A DNA stretch of 32,711 nucleotides from Megasphaera sp. UBA1696 (GTDB lineage: Bacteria; Bacillota; Negativicutes; Veillonellales; Megasphaeraceae): contig DCJQ01000021.1 in assembly GCA_002319965.1 (NCBI GenBank), positions 1 to 32,711 of the forward strand, given 5' to 3'. Positions 16,667 through 25,511 of the stretch are shown here, in pieces. The position numbers and the translations under genes are program-made. A model generated the notes under the pieces. It did not search any database. It was not told where the DNA came from and saw only the letters and a program-made list of their open reading frames with translations. Each line of letters opens with the position of its first letter. Positions within the stretch are counted from its first letter, which is position 1.

Positions 16667-18211
16667 TTATCCTTTCACTAATTTCGTCGAAATGCCAAAT
16701 ACTTCGGAAAAGTTGACGGCCATCTTCATATAGGTCCAGCGTTCCAATGAAATATCGGAATCGGCCGTATAATAGACGATCAATTCATCTTCGCCGAGTT
16801 CGGCCCGAAGATCACTGATTTTACCTAAATGGCTCTTATCCAAAGAGTCTGCCAGTCGGAAAATAGCCGTTAATTTTGCGGTAATGACTTTCTGACGGGG
16901 TGTCAGCTCGTGATAGACGGGCGACGATTCCTGCAAAGTCCCATCGAAGGCGTAATACAAGACGGCGGCCAGAATCTGTTTTTCGTCGTCGGCCAAGCCG
17001 AATATATCTGTCTCTCCGATGAGGTTATACGTACAGAGGTTGTGTTTGCGGATATTGATAAATTTACCCGTTTCATGAAAAATCGCAGCCATCTGCAATA
17101 AATACTTCGTTTCGTAACGAAGGCCGATGAACTTGTACAAGGCTTCAAAGAGGACGTTGCAGTAGCCTTCGATTCGCGTCGAATGGATGGAATCGTACAA
17201 GTATTTATTCGCCATACGGCGCATCATGTCGAGGCGCAGAGCCTGTAATTGTTCCATGTAAGGATGCTTCGTCTTCTGGGCTACATAGTACATCGTATAG
17301 CCTTCGGTAAAGGTCGTCGGCATGACGACCAGCATGTCGATGTCTACCAAGCGAAGCAGTTCGTAGTACAAGAGAATCGTCGGCATGATGACGTTGGCCA
17401 GGTTCTGTGACAGGCCGAAGCGCTTCATGAGTTTAAAAGGAGTAACGCCTTTTAAAGAATAAATAAACTGCCGCAGTTCTTGTGCCGTAATGAGGAACAA
17501 GCCGTCTTCACTGGCCTTCCCCATGATCCGTGCGATGAGGCTGCCGCCGCGGCCCGAGAGGACGATATATTTGATATCATACTGCTGGACACCCTTCCAC
17601 AACGGATATAAGGTGCCGTAAATGTATTCGCGGACCGCCGTCGGGAATGTCAGCTCATTGCGCTGCTTCTCCGTGAAGTTTTCCAAGATGCGTAGGGATC
17701 CGATATTGATATTTTGCTGAAACAGTAAGCAGTCTTTCTTCCAACCCGTCAGGCCGACGCCGCCGGACGTGATATCGAGCAGCATGACTGCCTTGTCAGC
17801 AAAATTGAATTTCCCTTTCAGCACATTATAATAAAGACCAAAGAATTTATAGAAAATCTCCTTGGTCATGTGGGTTACTTCAACGTGGAACCCTGTGCGG
17901 ATACGAATCTGGTCGAGGACATTAATCAAATTATCAGCTTCACTGATAGCCGTCGTCGATAAGACGCGGACGTCCTTTACATCATAGTCGCGAAGCAGCT
18001 GTCGGAACCCCAATAAGACCTGGCAAATTTCGTTCAGTGATTGAAAGCTGACGTGGCGGCTCTGAAACACCATTTCGCCATATTTTACTTCTTGCGCTAC
18101 GTTTTCGATGATCTCCATATCGTCAAGCGATGAATAAGCGATGATTTTCATCGTCATATTGACCGTGCCGATATGGATGATCCCCAAAACATTCCGGGTC
18201 TGTTTTTCCAT
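16667..18211 (-). CDS. Ppx/GppA-like protein with degenerate active site and HD-like domain
   Basis: The 514-residue protein aligns along its whole length with the Ppx/GppA-HD protein encoded divergently next door, but key residues are changed. The phosphate loop DLGSNS is HIGTVN at 13-18; DLGGASVE is DITSGGVG at 146-153, losing the glutamate; GIGGTAR is SGRGGSL at 219-225; and the HD metal motif HDVGK is HETGK at 379-383. Ppx/GppA enzymes degrade polyphosphate or pppGpp; this copy is probably not an ordinary exopolyphosphatase. It directly precedes ppk in one operon, so a role in sensing or controlling polyphosphate or PPK is plausible. The start at 18211 has GGGGAG just upstream; the further ATG at 18274 would lie before the likely transcription start. 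Confidence 0.85.
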   Translation of the reverse strand: MEKQTRNVLGIIHIGTVNMTMKIIAYSSLDDMEIIENVAQEVKYGEMVFQSRHVSFQSLNEICQVLLGFRQLLRDYDVKDVRVLSTTAISEADNLINVLDQIRIRTGFHVEVTHMTKEIFYKFFGLYYNVLKGKFNFADKAVMLLDITSGGVGLTGWKKDCLLFQQNINIGSLRILENFTEKQRNELTFPTAVREYIYGTLYPLWKGVQQYDIKYIVLSGRGGSLIARIMGKASEDGLFLITAQELRQFIYSLKGVTPFKLMKRFGLSQNLANVIMPTILLYYELLRLVDIDMLVVMPTTFTEGYTMYYVAQKTKHPYMEQLQALRLDMMRRMANKYLYDSIHSTRIEGYCNVLFEALYKFIGLRYETKYLLQMAAIFHETGKFINIRKHNLCTYNLIGETDIFGLADDEKQILAAVLYYAFDGTLQESSPVYHELTPRQKVITAKLTAIFRLADSLDKSHLGKISDLRAELGEDELIVYYTADSDISLERWTYMKMAVNFSEVFGISTKLVKG

Positions 18212-18265
18212 TATTCTCCCCACTTTTCTAAACAAAATCCTCGCCGTTACGCTGAGGCTACTTCT

Positions 18266-18299
18266 ATTATACATGAAAGTTAGTTTGGTTATGTATAAT
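18266..18299. promoter_or_regulatory. Inverted repeat carrying the -10 box of the ppx-like/ppk promoter
   Basis: ATTATACAT at 18266-18274 and ATGTATAAT at 18291-18299 form a perfect nine-base inverted repeat with a 16-base spacer. Each arm contains TATAAT pointing outward, so the left arm can serve the ppx-like gene (start 18211) on the minus strand. Good -35 boxes are not evident on either side, which would suit an activator-dependent promoter. The rest of the 412-base gap between the divergent genes is A+T-rich and shows no other gene. Confidence 0.55.
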
Positions 18300-18502
18300 T
18301 TTTGTAAAAAATCATCATTTTTCTTTACATTTATCTTTCATTATCTCCTGTAGAAGGACATAAAAAAGTGCCTCTTTTCCTTCCGTAAGAGCCGAAACGG
18401 ATAGACTGTCAATACGTATTTATCCTAATTTTCTTCGAATCGGCAGGTTGCTAAACAGCCTGTTATAAAACAGATCCATAAAACCAGAATAAGAAGAAGA
18501 TA

Positions 18503-18517
18503 TCCGTATAATACGGA
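18503..18517. repeat. 15-base palindrome in the ppx upstream region
   Basis: TCCGTAT and ATACGGA flank a single A, and TATAAT lies inside it on the plus strand. An A-rich run follows. It could be an operator or a second promoter for ppx; no protein partner can be named. Confidence 0.4.
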
Positions 18518-18569
18518 CAAAAAAAATAGTTTGAAGCAATTTTTCTTTTTTTTACTAATTTATTTGTAG

Positions 18570-18575
18570 TATAAT
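18570..18575 (+). promoter_or_regulatory. Probable ppx -10 box
   Basis: TATAAT lies 49 bases before the ppx start codon in a T-rich stretch with no strong -35 match. Transcription would begin near 18582 and the leader would hold only the ribosome binding site GAGGT. Confidence 0.55.
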
Positions 18576-18623
18576 AGAACGGATAACCAATTCCGGTAAA
18601 CATATAGAGAAATGAGGTATACC

Positions 18624-20159
18624 ATGGAAAAATTAGCCATTATTGACTTGGGCTCCAACTCCATACGTTTCGTCGTTATGCAAATCACAGACAATCAGTC
18701 CTATTCCTTGCTGTATCAAGAAAAAGAAGCCATCCGCTTAGGACACGGTCTGAACCAAACCGGCGCACTCAGTGAAGAAGGGATTCAGCGGGCTTTGACT
18801 TGTCTCCATGTCTATAAACATATTATGACCGTTCTCGGCATCAAGGAATGTCGGGCCGTCGCCACAGCTGCCGTCCGCAATGCCAGCAACGGCGAAGAAT
18901 TTCTAAAGCGCGTCAATGACGAAACGGGCATCACCATGAACATCATCACCGGTGAGCGCGAAGCCTACCTCGGCTATTTAGGCGTCATCAATACCATTGC
19001 CATGAAGGACTTCCTCCTCTTCGACTTAGGCGGTGCCAGCGTCGAAATGACCTTGGTCCAAGACGGCGAAAACATCCATTCCATCTCCCTCCCCATCGGG
19101 GCCGTTACCTTGACGGAAAAATTCAATACCCAAGGCAACCCCGACGAGGAAGCGATTGCGGCCTGCCTGAAATATATCCGCAAAAAGATGAATGAAGTCG
19201 AATGGCTCCCCCATATCAACCTGCCCATTATCGGAATCGGCGGTACGGCACGTAACATCGCAAAAATGGACCAAAGGGCGACAAATTATGAGTTGTCGAA
19301 ACTCCACAATTACATCATGCCCTTAGAACACTTTGAAAACATCTTTGAAACCCTCTCGACCCATTCCAGTGCCAACCGTAAGAAGATTCCCGGCCTTTCC
19401 AGCGACCGCTCGGACCTCATCGTCGCCGGCGCCGCCGTCATCAAAGCCATCTTCGATGTAACCGGCAGTTCAGAAATGGTCGTCAGCGGCTGCGGCCTCC
19501 GCGAAGGCTTGTTCTTTGAATACTATGCGTCGTACTGCAACCTGCCGTCACCTCGTTTCGACGACATTCTCGACTTCAGCGTCAAGAATTTTATCGGCAC
19601 CTTGAACGGCTTCATTTTAAATAAAGATCACTACGACCAGGTCACGCGCATTGCTACCCAGCTCTTCGATGAGCTCCAGCCCCTTCACGGCTACGGCGAG
19701 CGCGAACGCCTGCTTCTGCAGACAGCGGCCCGGCTCCACGACGTCGGAAAGATCGTTAACTTTTACGACCATGCCCGCCACTCGGCCTTCATGATTTCCC
19801 AGGCCCCGCTTTACGGCCTCACCCAAATCGAACAGATCCTGACCGGTTTTATCGCCGGCTTCCACCACGGCATCAGCCGTAAAATTCTCCGGGCATACCG
19901 CTATGACCACATGGCTTCGGCTGATGACTGGGTCATGATCCGAAAACTCTCGACCATTTTGGCTTTGGCCGAGGCTTCGGATTTGACGTATGAACAAATC
20001 GTCACCGACGTCGACGTCACCATGGCAGAAAACGTCGCCGTCGTCATCTTGTCGACGAAGCCTGACTCGACGTATAACGCCGCCGATTATGAAATGAAAC
20101 AACTGAACAAACAATTCAAAAAAGAATTTGGCGCCTCCCTGTTATTGGTCTGGCGATAA
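18624..20159 (+). CDS. ppx: Exopolyphosphatase / Ppx-GppA family phosphatase with HD domain
   Basis: The 511-residue cytoplasmic enzyme has an ASKHA-fold phosphatase half and a C-terminal HD half. Intact motifs are DLGSNS at 8-13, GEREA at 110-114 with the catalytic glutamate region, DLGGASVE at 134-141, GIGGTAR at 204-210, SGCGLREG near 288-295, and the HD pair in LHDVGK at 371-376 with downstream histidines. The family removes terminal phosphates from polyphosphate or converts pppGpp to ppGpp; which it does here is not decidable from sequence, but the nearby ppk favours polyphosphate. The start at 18624 is preceded by GAGGT at a good distance; the ATG at 18612 overlaps that site. It is divergent from the degenerate paralogue and ends at a bidirectional terminator. 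Confidence 0.93.
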   Translation: MEKLAIIDLGSNSIRFVVMQITDNQSYSLLYQEKEAIRLGHGLNQTGALSEEGIQRALTCLHVYKHIMTVLGIKECRAVATAAVRNASNGEEFLKRVNDETGITMNIITGEREAYLGYLGVINTIAMKDFLLFDLGGASVEMTLVQDGENIHSISLPIGAVTLTEKFNTQGNPDEEAIAACLKYIRKKMNEVEWLPHINLPIIGIGGTARNIAKMDQRATNYELSKLHNYIMPLEHFENIFETLSTHSSANRKKIPGLSSDRSDLIVAGAAVIKAIFDVTGSSEMVVSGCGLREGLFFEYYASYCNLPSPRFDDILDFSVKNFIGTLNGFILNKDHYDQVTRIATQLFDELQPLHGYGERERLLLQTAARLHDVGKIVNFYDHARHSAFMISQAPLYGLTQIEQILTGFIAGFHHGISRKILRAYRYDHMASADDWVMIRKLSTILALAEASDLTYEQIVTDVDVTMAENVAVVILSTKPDSTYNAADYEMKQLNKQFKKEFGASLLLVWR

Positions 20160-20174
20160 GAACTTATACATACC

Positions 20175-20215
20175 AAAGGGGCTGTCTGTGAACTTCATTC
20201 ACGGACAGCCCCTTT
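20175..20215. terminator. Bidirectional terminator between ppx and thiC
   Basis: AAAGGGGCTGTC plus TGTGAA pairs with TTCACG plus GACAGCCCCTTT, a stem of about 18 base pairs with one wobble and a five-base loop. It sits between the convergent ends of ppx (20159) and thiC (20237). The T tails on both sides are short. Confidence 0.8.
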
Positions 20216-20236
20216 ATAATGGGTGATTTTATGTAA

Positions 20237-21538
20237 TTAGCGGATCGATACGTCTTCACCGGCCAGGATGCGTTTCATCGTACGAGCCGGGCACATCTTG
20301 CCGCACATCGTGCAGGTCCCTTCGCATTCGGGCTTGCTCGATTCATAATACCGGCGGGATTTTTCCGGATCGATAGACAGGGCAATCATGGTGTCAAAGT
20401 CGACTTCAACGCGGGCCTTGCTCATGGCGTCGTCCCATTCCTGGGCGCCGGGAATACCTTTGACGAGGTCGGCAGCATGAGCGGCAATACGGGCAGCGAT
20501 GATGCCTTCCTTAACGTCTTCAACCGTCGGCAGGCGCAGGTGTTCCGCAGGCGTAACGTAGCACAGGAAGTCGGCACCGCTCGATGCCGCAATGGCACCG
20601 CCAATGGCACTGGTAATGTGGTCATAGCCCGGAGCAATATCGGTAACCAAGGGTCCGAGAACGTAGAACGGAGCCCCGTGGCAGAGGCGTTTTTCCAGCT
20701 TCATGTTGGCAGCGATTTCGTTGAGCACCATATGGCCCGGGCCTTCGATCATGACCTGGACATTGTGGTCCCAAGCCCGTTTCGTCAATTCGCCAAGCGT
20801 AATCAGTTCTTCGATCTGAGCAGCATCGGTCGCATCGTGGGTACAGCCGGGACGGCAGGCGTCGCCGAGGCTCAAGGTGACGTCATATTTTTCACAGATG
20901 TCGAGGAGGCGGTCGTAATATTCATAGAAAGGATTTTCCTGGTCATTCATTTCCATCCAGGCAAAGAGGAGCGAGCCGCCGCGGGAGACGATATTGGTCA
21001 GGCGCGGATTGTCTTTGATGCGCTGTGCCGTCTTGCGGTTCATGCCGCAGTGGATGGTCATGAAGTCGACGCCGTCTTCGGCGTGCTGTTCGACGACGGA
21101 GAAGAATTCGTCGACGCTGATGTCTTTCAGGTCTTTATCGAGCATGCCAACAGCATCATACATGGGAACGGTCCCGATCATAGCGGTCGACATTTTGACT
21201 AATTTGCGGCGGAAGTCCCGAGTCTTGCCGAAGTTCGACAAGTCCATGATGGCTTCGGCCTTCATATCGATGGCATTCTGCACCTTCTGCAGTTCTTCTT
21301 CGTGATTATTGTGTTCCGGCGAAACGCCTAAGTTGACGTTAATCTTGGTGCGGCAGTCCTGGCCGACGGCTTCAGCCGACAGGCTTTCATGCATCTTATT
21401 GGCCGGAATGGCGACCTTGCCGCTGGCGACGAGAGCCATTAATTTTTCAATGGCCATCTTTTCCTTTTCAGCGACGACCTTCATCTGCGGCGTTACGATA
21501 CCCTTGCGGGCCGCATCCATTTGTGTTGTGTAATCCAT
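20237..21538 (-). CDS. thiC: Phosphomethylpyrimidine synthase ThiC
   Basis: The 433-residue radical SAM enzyme rearranges aminoimidazole ribotide into HMP phosphate, the pyrimidine part of thiamine. Core motifs include NFGKTRDF, TIHCGMN, SRGGSL, SLGDACRPGC, EGPGHM and APGYDHIT. The C-terminal cluster cysteines are C409, C412 and C416 (CTMCGKMC), spaced C-x2-C-x3-C rather than the x4 of E. coli ThiC. Like other anaerobe enzymes it lacks the long N-terminal domain. AGGAGG precedes the ATG. It is under a TPP riboswitch and is the only thiamine gene in the window. Confidence 0.97.
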   Translation of the reverse strand: MDYTTQMDAARKGIVTPQMKVVAEKEKMAIEKLMALVASGKVAIPANKMHESLSAEAVGQDCRTKINVNLGVSPEHNNHEEELQKVQNAIDMKAEAIMDLSNFGKTRDFRRKLVKMSTAMIGTVPMYDAVGMLDKDLKDISVDEFFSVVEQHAEDGVDFMTIHCGMNRKTAQRIKDNPRLTNIVSRGGSLLFAWMEMNDQENPFYEYYDRLLDICEKYDVTLSLGDACRPGCTHDATDAAQIEELITLGELTKRAWDHNVQVMIEGPGHMVLNEIAANMKLEKRLCHGAPFYVLGPLVTDIAPGYDHITSAIGGAIAASSGADFLCYVTPAEHLRLPTVEDVKEGIIAARIAAHAADLVKGIPGAQEWDDAMSKARVEVDFDTMIALSIDPEKSRRYYESSKPECEGTCTMCGKMCPARTMKRILAGEDVSIR

Positions 21539-21574
21539 TATAAAATCCTCCTATATAGAAAATGACGATTGCCA

Positions 21575-21615
21575 CAAAAAAAGCCCACCATGCGGCCTCT
21601 CCGCAGGTGAGCTTT
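21575..21615 (-). terminator. Riboswitch-controlled terminator before thiC
   Basis: On the minus strand AAAGCTCACC and TGCGG pair with CCGCA and GGTGGGCTTT around AGAGG, leading into a run of seven T. It lies between the TPP aptamer and the thiC ribosome binding site and is the expression platform. Confidence 0.9.
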
Positions 21616-21626
21616 ATAATCCCGTA

Positions 21627-21713
21627 AAGCTTCCCTCCGGCGGCATTATCCGCATCAGGTAAAGGGTCAAGTGTAATCCAGCACTTTTCTCAGCCCGAAG
21701 GCTCCCCTAGCTT
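21627..21713 (-). ncRNA. TPP riboswitch (THI element)
   Basis: Read on the minus strand the element has the conserved landmarks GGGGAGCC, GGCTGAGA, ACCCTTTACCTGATGCGGAT and GGAGGGAAGC, with AAGCT and AGCTT closing P1. It binds thiamine pyrophosphate. Together with the terminator at 21575-21615 it should stop transcription of thiC when the vitamin is plentiful. Confidence 0.97.
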
Positions 21714-21732
21714 CTTTTATGTATCTTTAAAT

Positions 21733-21761
21733 ATTATAGTATGCCCGGTCAAAAAATGCAA
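21733..21761 (-). promoter_or_regulatory. thiC promoter
   Basis: On the minus strand TTGCAT is followed after 17 bases by TATAAT, ending about 20 bases before the riboswitch begins. Confidence 0.75.
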
Positions 21762-21831
21762 TACTTCTGTAACATTCTAAGTAGACAAATGTCCTGATTT
21801 TCTTTTGGGAGTGGATATGTTCTCTCAGATA

Positions 21832-21840
21832 TGATATAAT
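21832..21840 (+). promoter_or_regulatory. Promoter of the SIMPL-domain gene
   Basis: An extended -10 (TGATATAAT, counted with the TG just upstream of TATAAT at 21835-21840) has only a poor -35 (TGGATA) 17 bases before. The start codon follows 31 bases downstream. Confidence 0.65.
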
Positions 21841-21871
21841 CGATACAATCATTACAAAGGAGGTTATTTAC

Positions 21872-22591
21872 ATGAAAAAAATGTCTTTAAAAGGCCTCGT
21901 CGTGGCCGCTATGCTCGCATCCTCTCTCTTTGTTACTGCCCCTCAGGCTTTCGCTGAAGGTCCCCAGCCGTCCGTCGTCACCGTCACCGGCTATGCCCAG
22001 CAGGAAGTCGCTCCTGACACGGCATATATCACCATCGGTACATCCAGCACCGATGCCGACGCCCAGCAAGCTCGGACCAAGAACAATCAAGTCATGAACA
22101 ACGTCACCAACGCCATCAAAGCGATGGGCATCCCGGCAGATAATTTGAAGACCACCGGCTTCTACATGTCGCCCAACTATGATGTAAAAGGCTCTAAGGT
22201 CACCTCCTATACGGTAACCAACAGCCTGACCGTCAAAGTCAGCGATCTCAGTCTGATTTCGCAGGTCATCAGCAAAGCCGGCAGCCTCGGTGCCAACCAG
22301 ATCGACAACATCCGCTTCACCAACGAACATTCCGATCAGATTAAAGACAATCTGATTAAAGAAGCCGTCCACAACGGTCAGCGTGCCGCTCAGGCTGCAG
22401 CCGCTGCCGCCGGCAACCAGCTCGGTGCCGTAAAGGAAATCAATATTTCCGGATCCAGCCCGTCCTACAGCCGCGCTTACAGCAACGTAAGAATGTTGTC
22501 GGCTAAGATGGAAGACGCTGAAACTACGCCTGTCGAAGCCGGCACCAATACCCTGAGCCAGACGGTCAGCCTTACCTATTATCTGAAATAA
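21872..22591 (+). CDS. Secreted SIMPL-domain (DUF541) protein
   Basis: The 239-residue protein begins with a signal peptide (MKKMSLKGLVVAAMLASSLF, then cleavage likely after AFA at residue 28). The rest is one SIMPL domain, recognisable by VVTVTGYAQQEVAPDTAYIT near the mature start, VTNSLTVKVSDLS in the middle and the repeated alanine-rich helix AAQAAAAAAGNQLG. Family members are periplasmic or cell-surface proteins linked to stress or oxidative protection, with no firm biochemical role. AAAGGAGG lies eight bases before the ATG. It has its own promoter and terminator, so it is a single-gene unit. Confidence 0.9.
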   Translation: MKKMSLKGLVVAAMLASSLFVTAPQAFAEGPQPSVVTVTGYAQQEVAPDTAYITIGTSSTDADAQQARTKNNQVMNNVTNAIKAMGIPADNLKTTGFYMSPNYDVKGSKVTSYTVTNSLTVKVSDLSLISQVISKAGSLGANQIDNIRFTNEHSDQIKDNLIKEAVHNGQRAAQAAAAAAGNQLGAVKEINISGSSPSYSRAYSNVRMLSAKMEDAETTPVEAGTNTLSQTVSLTYYLK

Positions 22592-22616
22592 AACGCCTCA
22601 CTTATGGGGACGAACC

Positions 22617-22647
22617 TAAAAAGGAGCCTTCGGGCTTCTTTTTTATT
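22617..22647 (+). terminator. Intrinsic terminator after the SIMPL gene
   Basis: AAGGAGCC pairs with GGCTTCTT (one G-T pair) around TTCG and is followed by TTTTATTT. Confidence 0.85.
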
Positions 22648-22720
22648 TCCTTAAAATATGCTATGATATTAGTGTTCAAAAAATAAATTGAATAGTTCTG
22701 AATCATGGAGGCTAGACAAG

Positions 22721-23590
22721 ATGAAAGAATACACCCCTTTTAAATCCGGTAAAGTACGTGAAGTCTATGACGCAGGTGACAGCATCATCATGGTTGCAAC
22801 GGACCGCATTTCCGCTTTCGACCATATCCTGAAAAACAAGATCACCAAAAAGGGCGCCATCCTGACGCAGATGTCCAAATTTTGGTTCGATATGACATCC
22901 GACATCATTCCGAACCACATGATTTCTGTCGATAACGCTGACATGCCGGAATTCTTCCAGCAGGAACAGTTCGTCGGCAACAGCATGAAATGCCAGAAAC
23001 TGACGATGATCCCCATGGAATGCATCGTTCGCGGTTATATCACCGGCAGCGGCTGGGAAAGCTACCAGCAGAACGGTACGGTTTGCGGCATTAAATTACC
23101 GGCAGGCCTCACAGAATCAGAAAAACTCCCGGAACCGATCTTCACGCCGAGCACCAAGGCTGAACTCGGTGACCATGATGAAAACGTCTCCCTCGAAGTA
23201 GGCGCCGCTTACATCGACAAAGTCTTCCCGGGAAAGGGCATGGAATACGCCGAAAAGATTCGCGATTACACCATTGCCCTCTATAAAAAATGTGCCGAAT
23301 ACGCCCTCTCCAAGGGCATCATCATCGCCGATACGAAATTCGAATTCGGCCTCGATGAAAATGGCACCATCGTCTTAGGCGACGAAATGCTTACGCCGGA
23401 CAGCTCCCGCTTCTGGCCCCTCGAAGGCTATAAAGCCGGGCAAAGCCAACCGTCGTATGACAAACAGTTCGTTCGTGACTGGCTCAAGGCCAACCCGGAC
23501 AGCGACTACCTCCTGCCTCAGGACGTCATCGACAAGACGATTGAAAAATATGAAGAAGCCTATGAAATGCTGACAGGCAAAAAAATCTAA
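22721..23590 (+). CDS. purC: Phosphoribosylaminoimidazole-succinocarboxamide synthase (SAICAR synthase)
   Basis: The 289-residue enzyme joins CAIR and aspartate with ATP in purine synthesis. It opens with SGKVREVYD, carries the signature MIPMECIVRGYITGS at 97-111, and ends with IIADTKFEFG and LGDEMLTPDSSRFW. It is of the longer type seen in yeast Ade1 and several bacteria rather than the ~237-residue E. coli type. The start at 22721 has GGAGG nine bases upstream; an ATG at 22688 would precede it with a non-family tail. It stands alone, with a possible -10 (TATGAT) in 22650-22680 and no riboswitch seen upstream. Confidence 0.96.
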   Translation: MKEYTPFKSGKVREVYDAGDSIIMVATDRISAFDHILKNKITKKGAILTQMSKFWFDMTSDIIPNHMISVDNADMPEFFQQEQFVGNSMKCQKLTMIPMECIVRGYITGSGWESYQQNGTVCGIKLPAGLTESEKLPEPIFTPSTKAELGDHDENVSLEVGAAYIDKVFPGKGMEYAEKIRDYTIALYKKCAEYALSKGIIIADTKFEFGLDENGTIVLGDEMLTPDSSRFWPLEGYKAGQSQPSYDKQFVRDWLKANPDSDYLLPQDVIDKTIEKYEEAYEMLTGKKI

Positions 23591-23605
23591 TCACATCCAA
23601 GCATC

Positions 23606-23645
23606 AAAAAAAGGACTGCACCCCACGGGTGACAGTCCTTTTTGG
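23606..23645. terminator. Bidirectional terminator between purC and potD
   Basis: AAAAAGGACTG pairs with CAGTCCTTTTT, extended by CACCC against GGGTG around a three-base loop. The A and T tracts let it work for purC on the plus strand and potD on the minus strand. Confidence 0.9.
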
Positions 23646-23649
23646 TTGT

Positions 23650-24714
23650 CTACCAAACTTTTACCTGAATCCATTGATCGTTATAATACTTATCTTCCCG
23701 TTCCCCTAAGTAGCGGTACGTTTCCTGACCGGCATAGGCTTCTTTCGGCGGGAAGACGACGGGATTATCCTTATAATCTTCATCTTCTTCCATCTCCGGA
23801 ACGGCGATATTCGGTGTCGAATAGGTCAGATATTCAAAGTTCTTCAAGGCGATGTCGGGACGGCTCATGAAGTCGATGAATTTATGAGCATTTTCGACGT
23901 GGGCTGCATTCTTAGGAATGACCCAGGAGTCGATCCAAAGGTTGGTTCCTTCTTTGGGAATGACGTATTCCAAATTCCGGTTGGCCAAGATCATCCGCAG
24001 GGCTTCGCCGGAAAAGACGACGCCCATGGCCGCTTCGCCGGAAACGAGTTTATCTTTGACATCATCGATGCCGTAGGCCTGAACCAAAGGTTTCTGGGCA
24101 ATGAGCAGGTCTCTGGCCTGTGCAATTTGGGCCGGATCCGTCGTATTGAGGGAATAGCCGAGGAGCTTCAAGGCAACCATGAAGGAATCGCGGGGCGAAT
24201 CCTGCATGATGATTTCGTTCTTATACTTTTCATTCCACAAGATCGACCAGCTGTCGACAGGGTCGTCGACCATGGTTTTGTTATAGACGATGCCGACGGT
24301 TCCCCAACAGTACGGCACGGAATAGCGGTTACCCGGGTCGAAGAACTCCGACTGCTGCCAGAACTGCTCTCCGACATACTGCCGGGCATTGGGCAGCTGC
24401 GAATAATCGAGGGGTTGCAGCAGACCGTTGTGAATCATCTTTTGGATCATATAGTCTGACGGGCAGATGACGTCATATCGTTCAGCCCCGGCCGCAACCA
24501 AGGGATACATGCTTTCATTGGTATCGAATTCATCCATGACGACGCGGATGCCCGTTTCTTCTTCAAACTGTGTAATCGTATCGGGGTCGACATAGTCCCC
24601 CCAGTTATAGACGTAGACGACGTTATCTCCGTCTTCCTCCCCTTCCAGGAACCCGCAGCCCGATAAGGCAAGGACACAAAAGAGTCCCATGAGGAGCAGT
24701 CGAATATATTTCAT
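23650..24714 (-). CDS. potD: Spermidine/putrescine-binding lipoprotein PotD
   Basis: The 354-residue solute-binding protein has a lipoprotein signal with lipobox LSGC and the modified cysteine at residue 20. The mature part starts YVYNWGDYVDPDTI and continues with FEEETGIRV, typical of PotD/PotF, and has CPSDYMIQKM and SVPYCWGTVGIVYNK. It captures polyamines outside the membrane for PotABC. GGGAGG precedes the ATG, 14 bases after potC. It is the last gene of the operon and ends at a terminator. Substrate choice among spermidine, putrescine and related amines cannot be set from this view. Confidence 0.95.
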   Translation of the reverse strand: MKYIRLLLMGLFCVLALSGCGFLEGEEDGDNVVYVYNWGDYVDPDTITQFEEETGIRVVMDEFDTNESMYPLVAAGAERYDVICPSDYMIQKMIHNGLLQPLDYSQLPNARQYVGEQFWQQSEFFDPGNRYSVPYCWGTVGIVYNKTMVDDPVDSWSILWNEKYKNEIIMQDSPRDSFMVALKLLGYSLNTTDPAQIAQARDLLIAQKPLVQAYGIDDVKDKLVSGEAAMGVVFSGEALRMILANRNLEYVIPKEGTNLWIDSWVIPKNAAHVENAHKFIDFMSRPDIALKNFEYLTYSTPNIAVPEMEEDEDYKDNPVVFPPKEAYAGQETYRYLGEREDKYYNDQWIQVKVW

Positions 24715-24728
24715 GACAGGCCTCCCTT

Positions 24729-25511
24729 TTATAAATCTCGTCCCAAGGCCAATCGCTTGCGGTTCATCGTGAGCAAGACGGCAAAGACCAAGACAAAGAC
24801 GAATACCAGTGTCGACAGGGCATACATTTCCGGATGGATACCGAGTTTCAATTCTGCGTAAATTTCAGTCGGCAGGGTATCGATGCCGGCCCCCTTCGTA
24901 AAATGGGTGATAATGAAATCGTCGGCAGACATCGTAAAGGCCAGCATGAATCCGGCTAAGAGACTGGGACGCAGTTCGGGCAGGACGACGCGGCGAAAGG
25001 CCACAAAAGGCGTGGCCCCAAGATCTCGCGCCGCATCGTAGCAGCTGCGGTCGAGGGACAGGAACTGAGGCATGATGCACAAGATGACATAGGGCAGATT
25101 AAAGACGACATGGGCCATGAGGATGGAGCCATAGCCAAGGCGCAGCCCCATGCCGAGAAAGAGCAGCATCAGCGAAATCCCGGTAACGATATCGGCATTT
25201 AAGAGGGGCAGACTGGCTACCCCGAGGAGGACCGAGCGCTGCTTACGCCCCATGCCGCGCAGGGCCATACAGGTAATGAGTCCCAGGATGGTCGCAAGCG
25301 CAGCCGACGTCAGGCCGATGGTAATCGTATTCTGCAAGGCTTCGAGAATGCCTTCATTTTGAAAGAGTTCACCATACCACTGCAGGGTAAAACCCGTCCA
25401 GTGGCCGCGATATCGACTGGCATTGAAGGACTGGGCAATGAGAACACCGATAGGTGCGTAGAGAAAGAGAACGACTAAGGCCACATAGCCTTTTTTCCAT
25501 TTTTCCATCAC
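24729..25511 (-). CDS. potC: Spermidine/putrescine ABC transporter permease PotC
   Basis: The 260-residue permease has about six membrane helices and the EAA loop (DAARDLGATPFVAFRRVVLP) that docks on PotA. It starts with a hydrophobic helix after MMEKWKKGYVALVV. Its ATG overlaps the potB stop by four bases (ATGA), so the two subunits are translated together. It is closer to PotC than PotB in the YELFQNEGILEALQNT region and in its place in the operon. Confidence 0.94.
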   Translation of the reverse strand: MMEKWKKGYVALVVLFLYAPIGVLIAQSFNASRYRGHWTGFTLQWYGELFQNEGILEALQNTITIGLTSAALATILGLITCMALRGMGRKQRSVLLGVASLPLLNADIVTGISLMLLFLGMGLRLGYGSILMAHVVFNLPYVILCIMPQFLSLDRSCYDAARDLGATPFVAFRRVVLPELRPSLLAGFMLAFTMSADDFIITHFTKGAGIDTLPTEIYAELKLGIHPEMYALSTLVFVFVLVFAVLLTMNRKRLALGRDL

